Shown here in pieces: positions 7,654 to 16,646 of a stretch of 64,000 nt of DNA. Both the position numbers and the translations under genes were made by a program. The stretch spans positions 1,207,061-1,271,060 of the forward strand of contig NZ_JAGHKO010000001.1 of the NCBI RefSeq assembly GCF_017742245.1, written 5' to 3'. Position 1 is the stretch's first letter. Each line of letters begins with the position of its first letter. The notes beneath the pieces were generated by a model, which saw nothing but the letters and a program-made list of their open reading frames with translations, was not told the origin of the DNA and made no database searches. This stretch comes from Niastella soli (GTDB lineage: Bacteria; Bacteroidota; Bacteroidia; Chitinophagales; Chitinophagaceae).

Positions 7654-10608
7654 ATGAGAAAGTTACTGCTTGCCATATCCTGCTTTCATTTTTTTATTGG
7701 GTATACCCAAAATACCATTGGCCTGCCTGAGATCATTAACTATCCCAAACAGAGCTACAATGCCGGTACCCAAAACTGGAAAATTGCCCAAGATAAAAGG
7801 GGGATCATGTACGCGGCTAATGATGAAGGCCTGTTAAGTTTCGATGGAAGTTTCTGGAAGAAATATACTTTACCGGGTGGCAAAGGGGTTCGCTCACTGG
7901 CAGTTGGAAATGATGGACGCATTTATATCGGCTCACAGGGAGAGATCGGATATTTCGAACCCGGAAAAGATGGCAGGCTTCAATACAGATCGATGAACGA
8001 CCTTATTCCAGAAAATGAAAAAGATTTTACCGATATCTGGGATGTAGTGCCGGTTGGAAATGAAGTCTTTTTCCGTTCATACCGGAAGATCTTTCAGCTA
8101 CAGAATGATAAGATCACGGTTTTTGGCAACCCTGCCTGGACCTTTCTGGGCTTTCATCAAAACAAACTGATCAGCAAAGCCTGGCAAAAAGGACTGCTGC
8201 AATTTCAAAACGGCACCTGGGTGCCTTTTTCCAAATCAAACTTTTTTCCAGAGAAGGCCGAGATCACCGCTATTGTTCCACTGGAAGGTGATAGCTCATT
8301 ATTGCTGACCAAACATCATGGGTCCTATATTTTGCAGGGCGACGACATCATACCATTTGAAACCCCTGATCTGCGGTTGATCAATGAGAAGAACCCTTAC
8401 AGCGCCGCCGTTATCAATCAAAACCAGATAGCCATTGTCACCAATCTCGCCGGCTGTTTTATCATCAATAATAAAGGAGAACTGATCCAGCGGCTTTCCA
8501 ACCTCGATGGATTGCAAAGCAATAACATCCTCAGCGTTTTTGTTGATGGCAAGAAAAACATCTGGCTGGGGCTCGACAATGGCATCGACTTCATCGCCTA
8601 TAACAATGCCATAAAACATATTTATCCCGATTACCAGGAACACAGCTCAGGAAAGGCAGCGGTCATTTTCAGGAATAATCTATACATAGGTACTTCAAAC
8701 GGGGTGTATGCAGCCTCCCTTGCCGATCAAAAAGACATGGGTTTCATTAAAAGTAAATTTGAGTTGATCCCAGGCCCTAAAGGCCAGGTATGGAACCTGT
8801 GCGAATTAAACGGCCAGTTGGTGATGGGCCATAATGATGGCTTCTTTGTTATTGAGAACAAAACTTCTAGAAAGATAGACAGCAGTTCAGGCTTCTGGAC
8901 CTTTTTACCATTAAGCAATGTTACGCCCTCACCAATAGTAATGGCGGGCACCTATAACGGGTTGAACTTTTATAATTTCGCAAATGGCAAATTCACCAAC
9001 CACGAAGTGCATTCCCATTTTGAATCGGCCCGTTTTGTGGCAGTGGATAATGACATTGCCTGGGCAGCCCATCCTTATAAAGGTTTATATAAGATAACAC
9101 TTAATAGCACCGATAAAAAACCGCCTGTCGAGGTTTATAAAGACACCAAAGGCATTTTATCCAGCAACAACAACCATATCTTTAAAATAAAAAGCCGCGT
9201 TGTACTTACCAATGATAAAGGAATTTTTGAGTACAATGGCAGGACCGGTGACTTTGAACCTTCCACATTCCTGCAAAATATATTACCCAAAGTACCCATC
9301 CGGTATTTGCACGAAGATAATAATGGCAATATCTGGTTTGTTCACGATCGTCACCTGGGCGTTGCAGACCTGAGTGGCAGGCAACCTCAGATCATTTATT
9401 TCCCCGAACTGGATAATAAGATCACCGGCAACGGGCTCGAATATGTTTATCCCTACGATAACAACAATATTTTCATTGCTGCTGAAGAGGGCTTCTATTT
9501 AATAAATTTCGATCAGTATAAACAATTCAGGGAAGAAATCCCTATTCAGATCAGTGATGTGCGAATCGTAAACAAACGAGACAGTACCATTTTTGGTGGT
9601 TATTTTTTTAAGGAAAGCGAACAACAACATTTACTGAATGAAGTAGTTCCTAAAATAGATTATGCCTGGAACTCCATTCATTTTGATTATTCATCGCCCT
9701 TGTATGGCAAGCAATCGAGCATTGAGTTTGCTTATTACCTCGAAGATTTTGATAATGGCTGGTCGGTCTGGACAAAGAAAAACGAAAAAGATTATACCTA
9801 TCTCTCACCTGGCACATACACCTTCAAGGTTAAAGCAAGAACACATAAGGGTCGGGAATCTATCGTTGCATCGTACCGGTTCACCATATTAGCGCCCTGG
9901 TACCGCACGCCCTGGGCTAAAATTATCTATACGTTGCTGGCCATTGTATTTGTGTACGCCCTTTATAAATGGCAGAAGAAAAAATTTATTGTTCAACAAC
10001 AGCGGCATGATGAAGAACGAAAACGCATGGCGTACCTGCATCAGTTGGAAATAGAAAAACATCAGGAAGAACAAAAGCAATTGACATATTTACACCAGCT
10101 GGAACTGGAGCGGAACGAAAAAGAAATTATCCGCTTACAAAATGAAAAACTGCAATCGGAAATACAAGTGAAGAATACAGAGCTGGCTTCCACCACCTTT
10201 AACCTCGTGCAGAAGGGAGAGATGTTGATGAAGGTTAAAGAAGAATTTGTGCGCATGAAGAAATCGAGCGAAATAGATAAGGAGACCGATGACTATAAAA
10301 AGATCCTGCGCATGCTGGGTGATGATAAAATGAAAAAGAACTGGGAACAATTTGCGATGCACTTCGATAAGGTACATAGCAACTTCCTGGTATCCTTAAA
10401 AAGCATATATCCTTACCTCACCGCCAGCGATCTGAAGTTATGTGCTTATTTACGACTGAACCTTACCAGCAAGGAAATAGCGCAGATCATGAACATTACT
10501 ATTAAAGGGGTTGAACTGGGTCGTCACCGGTTACGGAAAAAACTAGGCATTCAACCGGAAGTAAACCTTGTTAATTTTCTGCTGAATTTTCACACGGAAA
10601 TAGATTAA
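7654..10608 (+). CDS. Membrane-spanning propeller/Y_Y_Y/LuxR one-component regulator
   Basis: This 984-residue protein begins with a signal peptide. About 700 periplasmic residues form two seven-bladed-propeller-like repeats (for example GNIWFVHDRHLGVADLSG), followed by a Y_Y_Y domain (about 660-745, with YYLEDFDNGWSVW and YLSPGTYTFKVKA), one transmembrane helix (about 754-772), a long charged coiled coil (about 775-870) and a C-terminal LuxR-type helix-turn-helix (LTSKEIAQIMNITIKGVEL, about 930-960). There is no histidine kinase or receiver, so sensing and DNA binding share one chain, unlike classical hybrid two-component PUL regulators. It is divergent from GH5 and convergent with the second susD. 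It probably senses a glucan fragment and controls this locus (inference). Confidence 0.92.
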   Translation: MRKLLLAISCFHFFIGYTQNTIGLPEIINYPKQSYNAGTQNWKIAQDKRGIMYAANDEGLLSFDGSFWKKYTLPGGKGVRSLAVGNDGRIYIGSQGEIGYFEPGKDGRLQYRSMNDLIPENEKDFTDIWDVVPVGNEVFFRSYRKIFQLQNDKITVFGNPAWTFLGFHQNKLISKAWQKGLLQFQNGTWVPFSKSNFFPEKAEITAIVPLEGDSSLLLTKHHGSYILQGDDIIPFETPDLRLINEKNPYSAAVINQNQIAIVTNLAGCFIINNKGELIQRLSNLDGLQSNNILSVFVDGKKNIWLGLDNGIDFIAYNNAIKHIYPDYQEHSSGKAAVIFRNNLYIGTSNGVYAASLADQKDMGFIKSKFELIPGPKGQVWNLCELNGQLVMGHNDGFFVIENKTSRKIDSSSGFWTFLPLSNVTPSPIVMAGTYNGLNFYNFANGKFTNHEVHSHFESARFVAVDNDIAWAAHPYKGLYKITLNSTDKKPPVEVYKDTKGILSSNNNHIFKIKSRVVLTNDKGIFEYNGRTGDFEPSTFLQNILPKVPIRYLHEDNNGNIWFVHDRHLGVADLSGRQPQIIYFPELDNKITGNGLEYVYPYDNNNIFIAAEEGFYLINFDQYKQFREEIPIQISDVRIVNKRDSTIFGGYFFKESEQQHLLNEVVPKIDYAWNSIHFDYSSPLYGKQSSIEFAYYLEDFDNGWSVWTKKNEKDYTYLSPGTYTFKVKARTHKGRESIVASYRFTILAPWYRTPWAKIIYTLLAIVFVYALYKWQKKKFIVQQQRHDEERKRMAYLHQLEIEKHQEEQKQLTYLHQLELERNEKEIIRLQNEKLQSEIQVKNTELASTTFNLVQKGEMLMKVKEEFVRMKKSSEIDKETDDYKKILRMLGDDKMKKNWEQFAMHFDKVHSNFLVSLKSIYPYLTASDLKLCAYLRLNLTSKEIAQIMNITIKGVELGRHRLRKKLGIQPEVNLVNFLLNFHTEID

Positions 10609-10651
10609 TAAAAGGAAAAATCCCGCTGTGAGGCGGGATTTTTCCTTTTAT
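10608..10651. terminator. Bidirectional terminator, 19-bp perfect stem
   Basis: Arms 10608-10626 and 10633-10651 are perfectly complementary around a 6-nt loop, with A/T-rich ends giving a U-tract in both directions. It serves the regulator gene (stop 10606-10608) and the convergent second susD, whose stop codon (10648-10650) lies inside the stem. Confidence 0.92.
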
Positions 10652-12192
10652 TGCCAACCAGGTGTTTGTTTAAAATTCGTGTTCCCGTAAGTGATGGCCA
10701 CATCCATCTCCGATTGCGGTACAGGCCACAAGGTATCGCGTAAGGGGAATGTTCTGACAGCCCCGCTTGGGTCTTTCACCGTTGGAATTATGACCCGATC
10801 CAGCTTCCATCGTTTCAGGTCAAAATATCGCTGACCTTCAAATGCTAATTCAATCCTTCTTTCATGGCGAATACGATCACGCATTTGACTTTGTGATAAG
10901 CCGGCCGGCAGCGGCGGCATGTTTACACTGGGACGTGTACGAATTGCATTAATTGCATTGTATACTGAGGCATCGGGTCCACTCACCTCATTTTGTGCTT
11001 CAGCATACATCAACAATACTTCAGCATAGCGTAAGTACACCCAATCCTGATCACTTTGTGTGCCGATCACTGTGGCACGCGTAGAATCCACTCCTTTTTT
11101 ATTTAGAAAGCCTGATGAGGCTCCGATTTGAGCAGGAACAAATGGAATACCGCCCTTATAAAATACTCCGGGCGTTAATATAGTAGCCAGCAATCGCGGG
11201 TCCCGGTTATTATAGGGTGCATTCTTATCATATAAAAGAGAAGAGGTAATTGGTAAACCATCAATGCATTCATAGTCATCAACCAGAGATCTCAATGGTT
11301 GAAAACTTGCGCTGTAGGTATACAAATAATCAGCTGGACTATAAGCATTGGGCACCTGATATCGGCCAGATAACAAGATCTCAGGATTGTTGATCTGTGA
11401 AGATTTCAAAAACAAACCCCGGTACCCGCCATTATACAGGCTGAACTTATTACTGTTGATAATCGTTTTTGACGCGGTTGCCGCCATTTGCCAGTTACCC
11501 TGTGCTAAATATACTTTTGCCAGGTATCCCAGGGCAGTGCTCTTTACCACATGGCCAGTGTAGAGAATATCGGGTAAATTATTAACGGCTGTGGTGAGAT
11601 CGCTTATTACTGAATCCATCACCTGCGCTTTCGGCGTCCTTCCTAACTGGTAACTTTCAGGATCAGCTGTTGCATTGCCTATAGGTCGTGAATAATATAC
11701 TACATCGCCATATAACTGGGCCAGCAAAAAATAGTAGTATGCCCGCATAAAACGGACTTCACCAATATACTGGTTCATGGCTGCAGGTTGCAATGGTACA
11801 TTTCCTATATTGGCCAGAAAAACGTTACAAGCCTGTATTGCTTTGTAGGCAGTGTTGTAAGCATCTGATTGTATGGTGCCAGTTGTGGCTTCTATTGCCC
11901 CATTGGCAACGTTTGAAAAGGCGCTGCTATAGGCATTATCAGTAAGTGTTTCCCAATAAGGTGTACCCGAACCCCAACCCTGCCCCGTATTGTTTGCATT
12001 CGTGTAATTATATCCCTGTATTAGATAGCTGTAAATAGCAGTAAGCGCAATATCTGCATCAGCTTGTGTTTTCCAGAAATTTTCACTGGGGATCTGGTCT
12101 GTAGGGTTTCGTACTAAAAAATCTTTTTTACAACTTACTGTAAGCATTAATACTCCTAAAAGTATAGTGTTATATCGAATGAAGTAGTTCAT
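10648..12192 (-). CDS. SusD/RagB family lipoprotein (second pair)
   Basis: A 514-residue SusD homologue. The lipobox TVSC gives a lipidated Cys at 21 followed by KKDFLVRNPTDQIPSENFW, a common family start. The RagB/SusD C-terminal signature ERRIELAFEGQRYFDLKRW is present. It is encoded 20 bp after its SusC and ends inside a terminator shared with the propeller/LuxR regulator. It differs strongly from the first SusD, for example in the N-terminal aromatic and Asn-rich stretch YNYTNANNTGQGWGSG, which suggests another ligand or another size class of the same glycan (inference). No enzyme gene accompanies this pair inside the window. Confidence 0.95.
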   Translation of the reverse strand: MNYFIRYNTILLGVLMLTVSCKKDFLVRNPTDQIPSENFWKTQADADIALTAIYSYLIQGYNYTNANNTGQGWGSGTPYWETLTDNAYSSAFSNVANGAIEATTGTIQSDAYNTAYKAIQACNVFLANIGNVPLQPAAMNQYIGEVRFMRAYYYFLLAQLYGDVVYYSRPIGNATADPESYQLGRTPKAQVMDSVISDLTTAVNNLPDILYTGHVVKSTALGYLAKVYLAQGNWQMAATASKTIINSNKFSLYNGGYRGLFLKSSQINNPEILLSGRYQVPNAYSPADYLYTYSASFQPLRSLVDDYECIDGLPITSSLLYDKNAPYNNRDPRLLATILTPGVFYKGGIPFVPAQIGASSGFLNKKGVDSTRATVIGTQSDQDWVYLRYAEVLLMYAEAQNEVSGPDASVYNAINAIRTRPSVNMPPLPAGLSQSQMRDRIRHERRIELAFEGQRYFDLKRWKLDRVIIPTVKDPSGAVRTFPLRDTLWPVPQSEMDVAITYGNTNFKQTPGWQ

Positions 12193-12212
12193 TTACGGCA
12201 ATTTTTAAATTT

Positions 12213-15200
12213 TTAAAAAACAGCTTTTACGCCAAAAGAAAAAACCTGGTTTTGTGGATGCACTACGTATCGTGTATTGCTGCTGCTCGGCACTCTTTCT
12301 GGATCCAGGCCTTTAAATTTGGTAAAGGTTGCCAGGTTGTCGCCGGAAACAAACACGCGCAAACTGCTCATAGCTGCCTTTTTTGTAAGGTTAGCCGGTA
12401 ACATATATCCCAGCTGAAGGTTCTTGATGCGTAAAAACGAACCGTCCTTTAAATAAAAAGTAGATGCAGTACCAATATTGCTGTTGGCATTGCCCTGACC
12501 GGTAATATAGATCAACGGCATAGTGGTACTTGGGTTGGCAGGCGTCCAGGCATTTAACCAGTCTGAGGATGGCGGCGAACCCTGGTTAAAGGGTTGTACG
12601 CCCCAGCCATTGGCATATATTTTCTGTCCTTGCGAACCGTAAAGAAAAATGGTCATATCGAAGTTCTTCCAGGAAGCACTGGCATTGAAGGAGTATTCGA
12701 ATTTTGGAAATACGCCAGGAACAATTGCCCGGTCCTTTGCATCTATAACATTGTCTTCAATAACATCTTCAAACTTTAAATACCCTGGTTTGGGACTGAA
12801 CTGTTGTTTGGGCGATTTGGCTACTTCGTCATCGCTTTGAAAAATACCGGCATATTTATACATATAAAAGCTGCCATAAGGTTGTCCTTCAATATTAATA
12901 GTGTTATTACCAGTATTGATCTGCGGCGCACCATATTTAACCAGCGTATTTTTATTAGCCTGTATGGTACCGCCCACCGAGTAATTCAAATCACCCACCT
13001 TGCCTGAATATTGCGCGGATGCTTCAATGCCCGTGTTCCGCATTTGCCCGTTATTGAGGGTAGGTGCGGTAAGTCCTACGTACGCAGGGATGGCTGGTTG
13101 TGCTAATATATCGTATGTAAATTTGTTGTACCAGTCAACGGTAACATTCAATGATCTGAATACTGTTACATCCAGGCCAACATCCACCACGCGTGTGTTT
13201 TCCCAATGAATATTTCTATCTGTTAACGCATTCAATTCAGCACCGGCATTCAAAGAATTACCCGAAAAGGAATAAGCATATTGAATATTGTTGTTATAAG
13301 CATTCAGGTTTGAATACACCAGTTGATAAGGATAATTTGAGATATTCTGATTACCTAACCGCCCCCAGGATCCACGCAGCTTTAATGTATTCAGCCAAGA
13401 TATTCCTTCCATGAATTTTTCGTGGCTCATCACCCAGCCGGCGGAGAAGGAGGGGAACAAAGCCCATTTATTTTCCGGTGGAAAGCGGGAAGAGGCATCG
13501 TAACGGGCGTTGGCTTCGAACAAATATTTGCCATTATAATCATAATTCAGGCGGCCATAGTAAGAACGCAACGACCATTCCGAGGAAGTGCCTGAAGCCA
13601 ATTGCGAACCAGTTGGACCGGCATTCAATTCTTCCAACGTATTGGTTGAATAGGGAGTATTGCGGCTGCCCGACAGTACCTGGGTTTTATTATATTCGGC
13701 CTGGGTTCCGGCCAACGCTTTGAAATTATGATTGCCGATCTCCTTACTGTAGGTCAACTGCGTATAACCAACCGGGTAAATATAATTATTGTCTGTAACT
13801 ACCATGCCCTGTCCGTTTACATCGAGGGTACGTTCTGGCGCGTCATTGGGGCCAGCAAACCAATTGTATTGATTAATAACAGGTTTAAAGTCGTTTGTTT
13901 TTTGATAATCGAAGTTAAAGCCACCGCTGGTCCGCCATTCCAATCCTTTCAACAGGCGGATATTTATGTACAGGTTATTCTGAAAATAATAATCGCTGTT
14001 GTTCACCAATGCGTTTTCAGCAATAGCAACCGGATTTTTGTTAGGTGTTTGCACACTGGGATACACTGAATTCACATACCGGCCACTGCCATCTGGCAAT
14101 TTGGGCCCATACATAGGTGACTGCGATAAAGCTGATAAGAACTGGTCCTGACTGCCTCGGGATGGATACACTCTTCTTCCGTAGTTGAAGGTCATACTTC
14201 CACCAACCGTAGCCCAGTCGTTTATTTTTGAATTGAGGTTGAACTGCAGATTATACTTTTTATAAGAGAACCCGATCATGATATCAGGCTGATCCACGTA
14301 CCCCAGTCCAATATTATAAGTGGTGCCATTGCGGCCACCCGTCATTCCTATATGATGCGTTTGCGTGGTCACAGTTCGCATCACGATATCGAGCCAGTTT
14401 ACGTTAGGATACAGATCTGGATTCGATGGATTCTTATACGCATCAATCTGTGCCTGGCTAAACCGGTTGGGGTAACCGGAATTGATAGCGGCCTCATTCC
14501 AAAGCTCCATGTAGGTGGCGGAATTATAGATCAGGTTATCGGGCAGTGATGTAGGTTTGGTAATACCGACATTAAGGTCATAACTCAACTGAAACTTTCC
14601 ATTACTACCTTGCTTGGTAGTAACCAGGATTACGCCATTGGCGGCCCTGGTTCCATAAATGGCAGCTGATGCAGCATCTTTTAACAAGGTAATGGATTCA
14701 ATATTCTGAGGATCCAGGTTCGTAAGGCTTCCAGGCAAACCGTCTACAATGATCAGGGGGCTGCTACCTGCAGAACTGTTTGTTCCCAATCCCCGTATGC
14801 GTAATACAAAATTCTCATTCCCTGCTTCACCTGATGCCTGGGTTAAAGAAAGACCAGGCAATTTCCCCTGTAATAATTGAGTGGGGTCGGTAGCAACCCG
14901 TTTGTTTAATTCGGCACTGCCCACTGTAGCAATGGCGCCGGTAAGGTCTTTCTTCTTTTGGGTGCCATATCCAACCACCACTACGTCGTCGAGCCTGCCA
15001 CCGGTTGACTCCATAGTAACATCAATTTGTCTGCGCTGCCCAACCGTTTCTTCCGCCCCTTTATAACCTGTAAAAGAAAATACCAGCACTGCCTCAGGGC
15101 CAGACACAGAGATTGTATACCTGCCCCTGTTATCAGCAACTACCGACTTGTCAGAACCCTTTACACTTACCACGGCACCTTCCAGCAAAGTGCCCTTATC

Positions 15201-15341
15201 GTCTTTTACAGTACCACTTACCGCCAACGATTGTGCATAGGCTGAACCGGAAAATGAACAGTGAAAAAATGTAAAACATAGAAGAAGTGAAAAAATAAAA
15301 CGGCCGGAGGGTTTCACACCGCAATCAAATTTTTTTTTCAT
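12213..15341 (-). CDS. SusC/RagA family TonB-dependent transporter (second pair)
   Basis: At 1042 residues it shows a signal peptide (about 36 residues, ending AYAQ), a carboxypeptidase-like domain (about 40-112), the TonB-box-like DDVVVVGYGTQ (about 118-128), a plug with LLKDAASAAIYGTRAANGVI and a barrel ending VKAVF. It forms a transporter with the SusD encoded 20 bp downstream. Its upstream region (15342-15623) contains no copy of the 11-bp-phased repeat found near the first pair, so it may not be under the same operator even though it lies next to the regulator gene. The N-terminus is Lys-rich (MKKKFD) and longer than usual; no better internal start is seen. Confidence 0.95.
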   Translation of the reverse strand: MKKKFDCGVKPSGRFIFSLLLCFTFFHCSFSGSAYAQSLAVSGTVKDDKGTLLEGAVVSVKGSDKSVVADNRGRYTISVSGPEAVLVFSFTGYKGAEETVGQRRQIDVTMESTGGRLDDVVVVGYGTQKKKDLTGAIATVGSAELNKRVATDPTQLLQGKLPGLSLTQASGEAGNENFVLRIRGLGTNSSAGSSPLIIVDGLPGSLTNLDPQNIESITLLKDAASAAIYGTRAANGVILVTTKQGSNGKFQLSYDLNVGITKPTSLPDNLIYNSATYMELWNEAAINSGYPNRFSQAQIDAYKNPSNPDLYPNVNWLDIVMRTVTTQTHHIGMTGGRNGTTYNIGLGYVDQPDIMIGFSYKKYNLQFNLNSKINDWATVGGSMTFNYGRRVYPSRGSQDQFLSALSQSPMYGPKLPDGSGRYVNSVYPSVQTPNKNPVAIAENALVNNSDYYFQNNLYINIRLLKGLEWRTSGGFNFDYQKTNDFKPVINQYNWFAGPNDAPERTLDVNGQGMVVTDNNYIYPVGYTQLTYSKEIGNHNFKALAGTQAEYNKTQVLSGSRNTPYSTNTLEELNAGPTGSQLASGTSSEWSLRSYYGRLNYDYNGKYLFEANARYDASSRFPPENKWALFPSFSAGWVMSHEKFMEGISWLNTLKLRGSWGRLGNQNISNYPYQLVYSNLNAYNNNIQYAYSFSGNSLNAGAELNALTDRNIHWENTRVVDVGLDVTVFRSLNVTVDWYNKFTYDILAQPAIPAYVGLTAPTLNNGQMRNTGIEASAQYSGKVGDLNYSVGGTIQANKNTLVKYGAPQINTGNNTINIEGQPYGSFYMYKYAGIFQSDDEVAKSPKQQFSPKPGYLKFEDVIEDNVIDAKDRAIVPGVFPKFEYSFNASASWKNFDMTIFLYGSQGQKIYANGWGVQPFNQGSPPSSDWLNAWTPANPSTTMPLIYITGQGNANSNIGTASTFYLKDGSFLRIKNLQLGYMLPANLTKKAAMSSLRVFVSGDNLATFTKFKGLDPERVPSSSNTRYVVHPQNQVFSFGVKAVF

Positions 15342-15561
15342 AAAGGCAATAATTGGCCACGGCCGCTTCCTGCTAAAGAAAGTGCCGGCGTTAATTAATA
15401 AGGTGATTCAAAAATTGATCATGTAAGGTTTGTACAATAAAGCTACCGCCGATTTAAACCGTTGTTTTTTGGGGAATTGTCATTTTAGTAAACAATATTA
15501 TCATTCTAAAATGCAGGCAGGTGATAGCAAGCAGCAAGATAAATAGAGAGGAGTTTAAATA

Positions 15562-15610
15562 CAGGCCAGGACTTTGTTTTTAGTGATGGAACTTCGGTCT
15601 GCCTGGCCTG
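15562..15610. repeat. 9-bp inverted repeat downstream of the GNAT gene
   Basis: CAGGCCAGG (15562-15570) and CCTGGCCTG (15602-15610) are perfect inverted copies 31 nt apart; the right arm continues as a GCCTG triplicate. They lie between the GNAT stop (15624) and the second susC promoter region. The loop is long and there is no T-run, so a terminator role is weak. Confidence 0.5.
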
Positions 15611-15623
15611 GCCTGACATATAT

Positions 15624-16187
15624 CTATCCGTGACTCACTGCCATATTGGGGTCGAATAACATGGCTGTACATAAGCAGTTTTTACAGCCCTTACTTTGCA
15701 ATATGCCATAATTCACACAGCTTTTACAACCCTGCCAGAACTCTTCATCATGCGGAAGCTCCTCATAAATAACCGGCTCAAAACCCAGGCGGGAATTTAA
15801 TTTCATAATGGCCATACCGGTGGTTATGCTGAAGATCTTTGCCTGGGGAAACTTGTGTCGCGACAGGTTAAATATTTTTTCTTTTATAAACGAGGCCACC
15901 CCTTTTTCACGCCAGGCTGGACTTACAATTAGTCCTGAGTTGGATACGAACGCTCCATTACTCCAAATCTCTAAATAGGAAAAGCCAACCCATTCTCCAT
16001 TGGCGGCCACTGCTATCACCGCATTCCCCTGCAGCATTTTTTCCTGAATATATTCGGTTGTTCGTTTAGAGATCCCAGTGCCTCTTATTTTGGCGGATGA
16101 TTCCATTTCATGGATAATGGCAAGGGCATATTGAGCGTCATTGGAATTGGCTATTCGAACAATGACCTCATAACTATCTGGTTCCAT
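15624..16187 (-). CDS. GNAT acetyltransferase with Cys-rich C-terminal tail
   Basis: A 187-residue protein with a GNAT fold: IANSNDAQYALAIIHEMESS at the start, the strand pair WVGFSYLEIW and NSGLIVSPAWREKGVASFI (acetyl-CoA loop region around residues 78-100), then KIFSITTGMAIMKLNSRLGF, the conserved late GNAT segment. The last 40 residues carry seven cysteines, in the order CKSC, GCKNCLC and single Cys, unusual for the family and possibly a metal site. It is encoded 16 bp after a 119-residue unknown protein that also ends in Cys-rich residues (SACNC), so the two probably form an operon. The acceptor substrate is unknown; an amino-acid N-acetyltransferase or protein acetyltransferase is possible. 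Confidence 0.85.
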   Translation of the reverse strand: MEPDSYEVIVRIANSNDAQYALAIIHEMESSAKIRGTGISKRTTEYIQEKMLQGNAVIAVAANGEWVGFSYLEIWSNGAFVSNSGLIVSPAWREKGVASFIKEKIFNLSRHKFPQAKIFSITTGMAIMKLNSRLGFEPVIYEELPHDEEFWQGCKSCVNYGILQSKGCKNCLCTAMLFDPNMAVSHG

Positions 16188-16203
16188 TTTATTAGTTTTT
16201 TAA

Positions 16204-16563
16204 TTAGCAATTACAGGCTGAAACCTGTTTTATATAAACAGTATTCAGCGAGTCAGGAATATAAGATTGTAGTATAATTCTTTCAACGCGGTCTTCTGGC
16301 ATCAGCGAGGTAAACGAATAGATAAAAATATTTTCAATGCACATGCGTACTATCTTATCTCCCTCACGGTATAGTTTCTCTGCCAGTTTAAAACACTTTT
16401 TTGCCAATGGCAGGTGATGTTTTTGTACGGCGGTCTTTGTATACTCGGTAAAATCATGAATGGTTTTGTATACACTCACTGACAAATGAATGGGGCAGGT
16501 ACTGTTTTCCAATGAGGGCAATTCCTCATTTAACAGGGCTGGAACTTCATATTGAGAGATCAT
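16204..16563 (-). CDS. Hypothetical protein, 119 residues, upstream partner of GNAT
   Basis: I do not recognise a named family. The protein is soluble, predicted mostly helical (YKTIHDFTEYTKTAVQKHH, AKKCFKLAEKLYREGDKIVR), has no signal peptide or membrane segment, and ends in SACNC. The start MISQYEVPALLNEELPSL is a pattern I associate with small unnamed Bacteroidota proteins. It is separated by 16 bp from the GNAT gene downstream, whose product also has a Cys-rich C-terminus, so a shared metal or redox role is conceivable but unsupported. Codon use is ordinary. Confidence 0.7.
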   Translation of the reverse strand: MISQYEVPALLNEELPSLENSTCPIHLSVSVYKTIHDFTEYTKTAVQKHHLPLAKKCFKLAEKLYREGDKIVRMCIENIFIYSFTSLMPEDRVERIILQSYIPDSLNTVYIKQVSACNC

Positions 16564-16590
16564 ATTTTAATTTTTTCAGGTGATTTAATA

Positions 16591-16618
16591 AGGCCCTCTT
16601 CAAGAATGAAAAGGGCCT
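16591..16618. terminator. Weak hairpin between the porin operon and the 119-residue gene
   Basis: AGGCCCT (16591-16597) and AGGGCCT (16612-16618) form a 7-bp stem with a 14-nt loop just after the porin stop (16647) on the minus strand. No clear U-tract follows on the minus strand, so termination may be partial and the downstream 119-residue and GNAT genes may be read through. Confidence 0.4.
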
Positions 16619-16646
16619 GTCTAAACAACGGAAAATGGTGCAAAAA

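Noticed and set aside
12594-14549. Plus-strand frames of 60-113 codons opposite the second susC
   Set aside because: They mirror the SusC coding sequence and have no independent support.
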